DNA of 11,666 nucleotides from an uncultured Oscillospiraceae bacterium. Lineage in GTDB: Bacteria; Bacillota; Clostridia; Oscillospirales; Oscillospiraceae. The stretch covers positions 1 through 11,666 of the forward strand of contig CAAEUZ010000095.1 in the NCBI GenBank assembly GCA_900759385.1, given 5' to 3'. Positions within the stretch are counted from its first letter, which is position 1. Each line of letters opens with the position of its first letter. Positions 6,515 through 11,666 of this stretch are shown here, piece by piece. The notes under the pieces are model-generated. The model saw only the letters and a list, made by a program, of their open reading frames with translations. It did no database searches and was not told where the DNA came from. The position numbers and the translations under genes were made by a program.

Positions 6515-6549
6515 AAAACGCCGGAACGGCCTGGCCGTCCCGGCGTTTT
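6515..6549. terminator. Bidirectional intrinsic terminator
   Basis: A 16-bp stem with one A-C mismatch (left arm AAAACGCCGGAACGGC 6515-6530; right arm 6534-6549) has a 3-base CTG loop and A-run/T-run flanks on both sides. It lies exactly between the plus-strand AlkZ-related stop (6513) and the minus-strand lyase stop (6551), serving both convergent genes. Confidence 0.92.
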
Positions 6550-6550
6550 A

Positions 6551-7765
6551 TTATGCGTTGAACACGTATTTGTCCAGCCTGTCGAAGGCCTCCTGCACCC
6601 GGCTCAGCGGCAGAGCAAGGTTCATACGGATGTGGCAGGGGCCGAAAAACCGCCTGCCGTCCTGCCAGGCCACGCCGACATCCCAGCCGGCCCTGATGAG
6701 CTCGTCAATGCTTTTGCCGTGCTCGGCGCACCAGCCGCTGCAGTCCAGGAAGAGCATATACGTCCCCTCGGGCTTCGAAACGGCAACGCCATTGAAGCGC
6801 TCTGCGATGAAATCGCAGGCGTAGTCCACGTTGCCTGAGAGCACCTGCAGCAGCTCGTCCACCCACTCGTAGCCCTCCGGCTTGTAGGCGCCGATGAGCG
6901 CGTGCATACTGAGCACGTTTGCGTCGTTGTAGTGTGAGAGGCTTGACTCCTTGAGCACGCGGTCGCGCAGTCGTTTGTTATAGATTATGTGATAGCTGCC
7001 CACCAGCCCCGCCAGGTTGAAAGTCTTGCTGGGCGCATACAGGGCGACAGTGCGTTCCCTCGCGTCCTCGCTCACGGACTGCGTCGGTATGTGCCTGTGC
7101 CCGGGCATTATGATGTCTGACCAGATCTCATCGGATACGACGCAGACATCGTGCTTCCTGCACAGCTCCATGAAGCGCTCTACCTCCCAGCGCTCCCAGA
7201 CACGGCCCGTGGGATTGTGAGGCGAGCAGAATATGGCCGCGTGTATATTGTTCTCCACTATGCGCCGTTCCATGTCCTCAAAGTCCATGCGCCAGACGCC
7301 GTGTTCGTCCTTCACCAGAGGGCTGAGCACCATGTGGTAGCCGTTATTCGTGAGCCCGCCCGTGAAGCCCACATAGGTCGGCGAGTGCAGCAGCACGTTG
7401 TCGCCCCTGGAGCACATTACGTTCAGCGCGCTTATTACGCCGCCCAAAACGCCGTTTTCGTAGCCTATGTGCTCTTTGGCCAGTCCTATCACGCCGTTGC
7501 GCTTCTCCTGCCAGCGGATAATGGAACCGTAATACTCGTCCGTCATCTCAAAATATCCGTACAGCGGGTGCTTGGCGCGCTCAATAATCGCTTCCGGGAT
7601 AGTCGGCACCGTGGGGAAATTCATGTCCGCCACCCACATCGGTATGGCGTCAAACCCCTCACGCGGCGCGCCCGGCTCAGTGCCCCAGTGATATCCGCCG
7701 ATGCCGTCAATGGCAACGGCATCCTTCCCGCGGCGGTCTATGATTGATGTAAAGTCGTATTTCAT
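6551..7765 (-). CDS. patB: MalY/PatB-family PLP-dependent C-S lyase
   Basis: This 404-residue fold-type I PLP enzyme, annotated as aminotransferase or cystathionine beta-lyase, cleaves C-S bonds of cystathionine, cysteine or S-conjugates to pyruvate, ammonia and a thiol or sulfide. Family marks are MKYDFTSIIDRRG at the start, PMWVADMNF (42-50), the PLP-binding Tyr of SPTY (128-131) and Asn184 in SPHNPTG. Asp212 in SDEIWSD and the PLP-anchoring Lys247 in APSKTFNLAGL follow. The C-terminal carboxylate-binding Arg is likely that of HIRMNLALP. The ATG at 7765 has AGGAGG at ideal distance. It lies 29 bases downstream of the XRE-cupin regulator on the same strand and probably forms an operon with it. 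The exact substrate cannot be read from sequence. Confidence 0.9.
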   Translation of the reverse strand: MKYDFTSIIDRRGKDAVAIDGIGGYHWGTEPGAPREGFDAIPMWVADMNFPTVPTIPEAIIERAKHPLYGYFEMTDEYYGSIIRWQEKRNGVIGLAKEHIGYENGVLGGVISALNVMCSRGDNVLLHSPTYVGFTGGLTNNGYHMVLSPLVKDEHGVWRMDFEDMERRIVENNIHAAIFCSPHNPTGRVWERWEVERFMELCRKHDVCVVSDEIWSDIIMPGHRHIPTQSVSEDARERTVALYAPSKTFNLAGLVGSYHIIYNKRLRDRVLKESSLSHYNDANVLSMHALIGAYKPEGYEWVDELLQVLSGNVDYACDFIAERFNGVAVSKPEGTYMLFLDCSGWCAEHGKSIDELIRAGWDVGVAWQDGRRFFGPCHIRMNLALPLSRVQEAFDRLDKYVFNA

Positions 7766-7794
7766 GCTGTCCTCCTGTGTGTTTTATCCCGCTC

Positions 7795-8346
7795 TTATGG
7801 GTTGTACATAATCATGTGCAGAGTACACATCTCGTTTCCCGCGTTGGCATAGCCGTGCTCCGAGTCCGCCGGGAAACGCAGGCTGTCTGTGCCAGATAGT
7901 ATGAACGAGCTCCCTCCTGCACGCACCTCCAGCGTCCCGGAAAACACCGTGATAAACTCCACGGTCCCTTTTATGTGCGGCTCGCTTGTCCAGCTGCTGC
8001 CCGGCTCCAGCTCCATGTAGTACACGGCGAAGTGCCTGTTCTCCCCGTCAGGGAAAATTGAGTAGTTGCGCACGCGGCCGCCGTCCTCCGGAATCGGCTG
8101 CACCTCGCTCGTGCGAACTATCTCAAAGTCTGGTCCGCGTCTTTCTATCAGCTCGTCGAAGGGCACACCCAGGCCGTTGGCGACCTTCCATAGCGTGGAG
8201 AGTGACGGATTCCCGTCCCCTTTTTCAATGCGCACGAGCATACTGCGGCTGACTCCAGAGAGCCGGGCCAGTTCCTCCAGGCTGACAGAGCGAGAATCGC
8301 GTATGCGGCGCAGGTTTTTCGCAACCACAGTGTTTATATCTTCCAT
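7795..8346 (-). CDS. XRE-family regulator with C-terminal cupin domain
   Basis: This 183-residue regulator has an N-terminal helix-turn-helix (residues ~8-66, with LEELARLSGVSRSMLVRIEK and the XRE hallmark GNPSLSTLWKVANGLGVPF). A linker follows, then a cupin fold (~105-181) carrying PHIKGTVEFITVFSGTLEV and FPADSEHGYAN. Such proteins usually bind a small ligand in the cupin and control adjacent metabolic genes (established for the family). Possible cupin ligands are His124, Glu130 and His164. AAGGTG lies 9 bases before ATG 8346. It is followed by one C-S lyase gene and is divergent from another, so it likely regulates both in response to a sulfur or amino-acid metabolite. That last point is inference. 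Confidence 0.92.
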   Translation of the reverse strand: MEDINTVVAKNLRRIRDSRSVSLEELARLSGVSRSMLVRIEKGDGNPSLSTLWKVANGLGVPFDELIERRGPDFEIVRTSEVQPIPEDGGRVRNYSIFPDGENRHFAVYYMELEPGSSWTSEPHIKGTVEFITVFSGTLEVRAGGSSFILSGTDSLRFPADSEHGYANAGNEMCTLHMIMYNP

Positions 8347-8358
8347 AGCAAACGCACC

Positions 8359-8387
8359 TTGACAATATATTAAACTGATTGTATTCT
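8359..8387 (+). promoter_or_regulatory. Likely promoter of the plus-strand C-S lyase
   Basis: A perfect TTGACA (8359-8364) is followed after 17 bases by TATTCT (8382-8387). A leader of about 50 bases would precede the GTG at 8446. The -10 is only moderate. A TATATT immediately follows (8388-8393), so the exact start is uncertain. Confidence 0.5.
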
Positions 8388-8395
8388 TATATTAA
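8366..8395. repeat. Direct repeat pair TATATTAA, candidate XRE-cupin binding site
   Basis: TATATTAA occurs at 8366-8373 and again at 8388-8395, 22 bases apart start to start (two helical turns). The pair lies across the promoter of the divergent lyase and upstream of the regulator. In an AT-rich intergenic region chance is possible. Part of the match may also reflect a weak minus-strand promoter (TTAATA, 17 bases, TAATAT at 8395-8367) for the regulator gene. Confidence 0.35.
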
Positions 8396-8413
8396 CAGCA
8401 GCACTTTATTATA
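8367..8413 (-). promoter_or_regulatory. Region of possible minus-strand promoters for the XRE-cupin gene
   Basis: Two candidates are visible. A perfect TATAAT (8413-8408, minus strand) has only a poor -35 (TTCCTT, 8436-8431). The pair TTAATA/TAATAT (8395-8390 and 8372-8367) has 17-base spacing and four of six consensus bases in each box. One of them probably starts the regulator-lyase transcript; sequence alone does not decide. Confidence 0.35.
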
Positions 8414-8445
8414 CAACATTCGTGGCCGGAAAGGAAGATGTAATC

Positions 8446-9642
8446 GTGAAGTATAATTTTGACGAGCAAATCGACCGTACGTCTACCGTGTCAATCAAGT
8501 GGGCTCGTGAAATGCGCCGCAAGCTGTACGGCAGCGACAGCATTATCCCCATGGGCATCGCGGACATGGACCTGAAAACCGCGCCGTGCATTTCCGCAGC
8601 CATACGAGACCGTGCACAGCACGAAACCTACGGCTACGGCTACGCGAGCGCAGAATATCTGAATGCCTGCGTTGACTGGCAGCGGCGCCGCCACGGCTGG
8701 GAAATCGAGCCCGGATGGATTTGCTACACGCCGGGCGTAAACATGGCCCTCGTCTGTGCCGTGGAACTGTTCACTAAGCCTGGAGACGGCGTGATTATAC
8801 AGTCGCCAGTGTACTATCCGTACTATGACTACGTCAACAACACGGGGCGGCAGATTGCCTATAACCCACTGGTCAGCCGCGGCGGCCGTTACGAGATGGA
8901 TTTTGCCGCCCTTGAAGCGCTGGCACAGCGGGTGGACGTGAAGCTGATGATACTTTGCAGTCCGCACAACCCTGTTGGCCGGGCCTGGACACGCGGCGAA
9001 CTAGAGCGCGTGGGGCGCATCTGCATTGATAACGGCGTCATGATAGCGGTGGATGAGATACACGCTGACCTCACCCTGCCGCCGCACAAGCACGTGCCGT
9101 TTGCCTCAATATCGGACGAGTTTGCCAGGCACTGTATAGTGTGCACCTCGCCCAGCAAAACGTTCAACCTGGCCGGTCTGCTTGTATCCGACATCATCAT
9201 ACCAGACGATGATATACGTGCCGCCTTCGAGTACAGGATGCAGCCGTACTATCTCTGGCCGGGCACGTTCGGCACAGTGGCGCAGATAGCCGCCTATACG
9301 AATGGCGGGGAGTGGCTGGACGAGCTGTTGGTTTTTCTCAGGGGCAACGCGGAGTATATGGCGGACTTCATCGCTGCCCGCATGCCGCGCGTGAAATACT
9401 CAGTGCCGGAGGCAACTTATCTGGCGTGGCTGGATTTCCGCGGCTGCGGCATGGACACCGAAGAGCTCTGGGACTTCATGCTGAGCGAAGCAAAGGTCGC
9501 TGCCGACAACGGTCCCATGTTCGGCCCTAACGGTGAGGGCGACGGTTTTCAGCGGATCAATTTTGCCTGTCCGCGTCCGCAGTTGGCGGAAGCTCTCGAA
9601 CGCATAGCCTCCGCGCTGGAATTGCGCGGCGCAGCGAAATAA
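8446..9642 (+). CDS. MalY/PatB-family PLP-dependent C-S lyase, second paralogue
   Basis: This 398-residue fold-type I PLP enzyme belongs to the cystathionine/cysteine beta-lyase MalY/PatB group. It shows MKYNFDEQIDR at the start, PMGIADMDL (35-43), Tyr of SPVYYPYY (120-127), Asn175 in SPHNPVGRAW, Asp203 in VDEIHADL and the PLP lysine Lys238 in SPSKTFNLAGL. The C-terminal Arg lies in GDGFQRINFACPR. It is clearly divergent from the lyase at 6551-7765 (for example IADMDL versus VADMNF, and different active-site surroundings), so it is an old paralogue rather than a recent copy. I chose GTG 8446 over the longer GTG at 8422: GGAAAGGAAG lies 8 bases upstream, the protein then begins MKYNFDE as its relatives do, and 8422 has no ribosome site. 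It is transcribed divergently from the XRE-cupin gene. Confidence 0.92.
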   Translation: MKYNFDEQIDRTSTVSIKWAREMRRKLYGSDSIIPMGIADMDLKTAPCISAAIRDRAQHETYGYGYASAEYLNACVDWQRRRHGWEIEPGWICYTPGVNMALVCAVELFTKPGDGVIIQSPVYYPYYDYVNNTGRQIAYNPLVSRGGRYEMDFAALEALAQRVDVKLMILCSPHNPVGRAWTRGELERVGRICIDNGVMIAVDEIHADLTLPPHKHVPFASISDEFARHCIVCTSPSKTFNLAGLLVSDIIIPDDDIRAAFEYRMQPYYLWPGTFGTVAQIAAYTNGGEWLDELLVFLRGNAEYMADFIAARMPRVKYSVPEATYLAWLDFRGCGMDTEELWDFMLSEAKVAADNGPMFGPNGEGDGFQRINFACPRPQLAEALERIASALELRGAAK

Positions 9643-9677
9643 AAGCGCCGGGGCGGCGTAACCGCCCCGGCGTTTTT
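9641..9677. terminator. Bidirectional intrinsic terminator
   Basis: A perfect 11-bp GC stem (CGCCGGGGCGG at 9646-9656 with CCGCCCCGGCG at 9662-9672) has a 5-base loop, T5 on the right and A4 on the left. It lies between the plus-strand lyase stop (9642) and the minus-strand M56 stop (9684), and can serve both. Confidence 0.92.
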
Positions 9678-9683
9678 CTGTTT

Positions 9684-11666
9684 TCACACTTCGGTGTCGG
9701 CGAGGTACTGTATGTTTGCGCGTGTCTCGCTGTCGAAGGCCGAGAGCGCGGTCTCGAAGGCCTCTGGGTCATGCTCGCGCTGCGCCCGGTAAATATTGCC
9801 CAGCCACGTGGCGTAGGCCCCGTCCGCACTGTTAACGGCCAGCATGGCGTACATGTCGCGTATGACCTGGTCGTCCGTGCCTTCGGGCGCTGTGGCCGAG
9901 TTGTCAATGGACTCCAACAGCGCCATCCAGCTCTCGGAGCTTGCCTCAATCAGCTCATCGTAATTCACGAGCGAGACTATGCGCTCGGGGCTCATACCGG
10001 CCTCGGACATCTGCACGATGTAGTTCTCATCGTCATATCGCTCAAGCGTCTGATAACCCCAGCGGTCTGGCTCGTCCGTGCTCGCGGAGACGCACTCGGC
10101 GGAGCCTCCTGAAAGCTCCAGCACCAGATAGCGCCGAATCTGAGTGAATGTTCCATTCTCATCGACACCATGCTCAGCAGGTGCTGTAATATCATATGCA
10201 GTTTCAAAAGCCGACATATCTCTCGGATAACAGTTTAGCGTCATCAGCGCTATTATCCGCTCGGGCTGCGTCAGAGATGCGGCGAGCACCGTGTAATTTT
10301 CTATCCCCACGCTTGAGCAGGCGGCCGGGTCGTCCTCGGGCAGGCCCAGCACCAGGTTTGAGGCGTAGTCGTGCACCCAGGCGCTGGCGATGTCCTCATA
10401 GGTGTCCCCGGCGTCAAATGCGCGCGTGAAGCCCACCAGCTCCGCGCTCTGAGCGGCGTCAGGCCCAATCTCTGCTGACGGCGGTTCGTCGTCCGGTACG
10501 GGCGAGGTGCCGGCGCTGCTGCTGTCAAGGAACATCGCCGTTACCACGACGTAGGTCTCATCAGCGCCGGCCGCCGTGAACCTCATGAGCGGTATTTCCT
10601 CTCCAATGCCTATCTGTGCGCCGTCCGTGTCGGGGACGATGCTGCAGTCCCACCCAAGGTTATCCGTCATCGCTATCTCGTTCGGGTCAATGACGCCGAC
10701 ACTGGAGCCAGTGCCGTCAGAGAAACTCACCGCAGTGCTGAAAAGCGGGTCAAGGTCAAAGGTCACCGTGCCCTCGGGCGTATTGCACGGCCATTCCGTT
10801 TCGCGGCGGCATTCCCACATACTGCCGTTGTAGCGGTAGTAGCTGAGCAGCAGGCTCTGTGCCCCAGCTGGCGCGGTGAAGTCAAAATCTGAAACCAGCT
10901 GCGGATCTGTCTGCCCGGCACCGCCTCTTATGTTCATCTGTCCGGCCGGCAGGAAGGTCAGGGTGATACAGACGCAGTCCACGTTGGGGTCGGATAAATA
11001 ATCCGGATTTTCAAAGGCGGACAGCGCGCCTGAATACGCATAAATCTCGCCGTTCTTCGTGCCGCTTACCATGGCAAGCGGGATGGCCGAATTGAGCTGT
11101 GCTTCCACGGTGTCATTCTGCCGGGACGAACCCACCCAGGTTGTGTCTGCGGCGCCGGATATAGTGTTCAGGCTGTAGTTTTCCGGTTCTGTGAAGCTGG
11201 CGCCGTCAATCTGGGTGGTCAGGGAGAAAGTTCCGCCGCCATAATCGACCTCTATGCCGACGCTTCCCTCCGTGGTACCGCACGCGCGTGTCCAGCTTCC
11301 GCGCTGCACCCATTCACCGCCGTCAAGCCCCCATGCGCCCAGAACTACACTGCCCGTATTTTCCGGAGCCGTGAAACTGAATATACTCATGCCGCCGATA
11401 CCGCTGTCATAGCTCACCGAGCCCGGGGCGGTATCGCCGTCTGTCTCGCCGCCGGTAAACGAGCAGGCTGCGGCGGTCAGAGCTAGCGCAAGGGCCATAA
11501 TCAGCGCTATTATGCTGTTTTTATGTCTGGTCAGCATCTTTATCCTCTCCTTGAGCTCCTTTGGCCTGGCAGACATGGTGGTCGCCACGGCCGCGCCGTG
11601 CGGGTTCTCACAGGTCATGCGTATCAGCGAGCGGCCGTACTCGGCGCGCTCATTCTCTCCCAGGCG
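9684..11666 (-). CDS. M56 (BlaR1-like) membrane metallopeptidase, C-terminal part with duplicated external domain
   Basis: The frame is open to the window edge. An internal Met at 11618 would be a false start because the 16 codons before it read RLGENERAEYGRSLIR, the conserved M56 block just after the zinc site (compare RRIEYGRALI in the protein at 110-2158). The HExxH and the first membrane segments are therefore outside the window. Numbering from Met 11618, a membrane segment lies at ~35-50 and ends AAACSFTGG, nearly the same junction (AACTFTG) as in the other M56 protein. Outside it are two related copies (~80-225 and ~245-366), both starting FTAP and containing W, then C-x-T-x-EG-x-V. A low-complexity PDDEPPSAE linker leads to a mixed domain (~395-530) and a helical end. 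There is no penicillin-binding domain. It is probably a sensor-protease acting on a BlaI-like repressor; the ligand is unknown. Confidence 0.85.
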   Translation of the reverse strand, partial: RLGENERAEYGRSLIRMTCENPHGAAVATTMSARPKELKERIKMLTRHKNSIIALIMALALALTAAACSFTGGETDGDTAPGSVSYDSGIGGMSIFSFTAPENTGSVVLGAWGLDGGEWVQRGSWTRACGTTEGSVGIEVDYGGGTFSLTTQIDGASFTEPENYSLNTISGAADTTWVGSSRQNDTVEAQLNSAIPLAMVSGTKNGEIYAYSGALSAFENPDYLSDPNVDCVCITLTFLPAGQMNIRGGAGQTDPQLVSDFDFTAPAGAQSLLLSYYRYNGSMWECRRETEWPCNTPEGTVTFDLDPLFSTAVSFSDGTGSSVGVIDPNEIAMTDNLGWDCSIVPDTDGAQIGIGEEIPLMRFTAAGADETYVVVTAMFLDSSSAGTSPVPDDEPPSAEIGPDAAQSAELVGFTRAFDAGDTYEDIASAWVHDYASNLVLGLPEDDPAACSSVGIENYTVLAASLTQPERIIALMTLNCYPRDMSAFETAYDITAPAEHGVDENGTFTQIRRYLVLELSGGSAECVSASTDEPDRWGYQTLERYDDENYIVQMSEAGMSPERIVSLVNYDELIEASSESWMALLESIDNSATAPEGTDDQVIRDMYAMLAVNSADGAYATWLGNIYRAQREHDPEAFETALSAFDSETRANIQYLADTEV

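Noticed and set aside
7151..7747. Plus-strand open frame of 198 codons opposite the first C-S lyase gene
   Set aside because: It is entirely antisense to a gene with complete PLP-enzyme motifs, has biased His/Arg/Val composition and no ribosome site of note.
8422..8445. Longer GTG start for the plus-strand C-S lyase
   Set aside because: No Shine-Dalgarno precedes 8422. GTG 8446 has GGAAAGGAAG at good distance and yields the family-typical N-terminus.
11616..11618. ATG at 11618 as the start of the second M56 gene
   Set aside because: The same frame continues upstream with the conserved block ERAEYGRSLIR, so this Met is internal and the gene runs off the window.
1..11666. Possible mobile element, CRISPR array, tRNA or defence island
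   Set aside because: No transposase, integrase, regularly spaced repeats, tRNA-like cloverleaf or defence-type gene was seen. Gene order and base composition look chromosomal.

Overview
The base composition is moderately GC-rich (estimated near 60% by eye). BlaR1-type M56 sensors, a group-I BirA, an XRE-cupin regulator and MalY/PatB lyases all occur together here. Strong AGGAGG ribosome sites, GTG/TTG starts and TTGACA/TATAAT-type promoters are also present. Together these suggest a chromosomal segment of a Firmicute, probably a GC-rich gut-type Clostridium relative (Oscillospiraceae or Christensenellales-like). The taxon is inferred. No tRNA, rRNA, CRISPR array, insertion sequence or phage gene was seen, and coding density is high.

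Layout. A plus-strand gene ends at 95. It converges on an M56/BlaR1-like membrane metallopeptidase gene (110-2158, minus) whose normal penicillin-sensing domain is replaced by a probable beta-propeller. That gene has an excellent promoter with a BlaI/MecI-type operator (TACAnnTGTA) at its start point, but no blaI is present. Upstream of it on the minus strand lies a metal-efflux operon: a free-standing HMA metallochaperone (5034-5252), a Cd/Zn-type P1B ATPase lacking its own HMA domain (3120-5006), and birA (2345-3070) after a hairpin that contains the birA Shine-Dalgarno. Divergent from it is a plus-strand pair: an ArsR/SmtB metal-responsive repressor (5436-5825) and an AlkZ-related protein (5839-6513). 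Between the two transcription units are two near-identical 18-bp palindromes, one at each promoter, which explains shared metal-responsive control.

After a bidirectional terminator comes a sulfur-amino-acid module. An XRE-cupin regulator and a MalY/PatB-like C-S lyase are on the minus strand (8346 to 6551). A second, divergent MalY/PatB paralogue is on the plus strand (8446-9642). The 99-bp region between them holds promoters and a pair of direct repeats spaced 22 bp apart.

A second bidirectional terminator separates this from another M56/BlaR1-like sensor (9684-11666, minus), cut by the window edge. Its external part contains an internally duplicated domain. The region is therefore bounded by two BlaR-family sensors with different, non-beta-lactam-type ectodomains. 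The most novel-looking material is those two ectodomains, the orphan BlaI-type operator, and the terminator/SD overlap linking metal efflux to birA. Nothing here is clearly an entirely new system.
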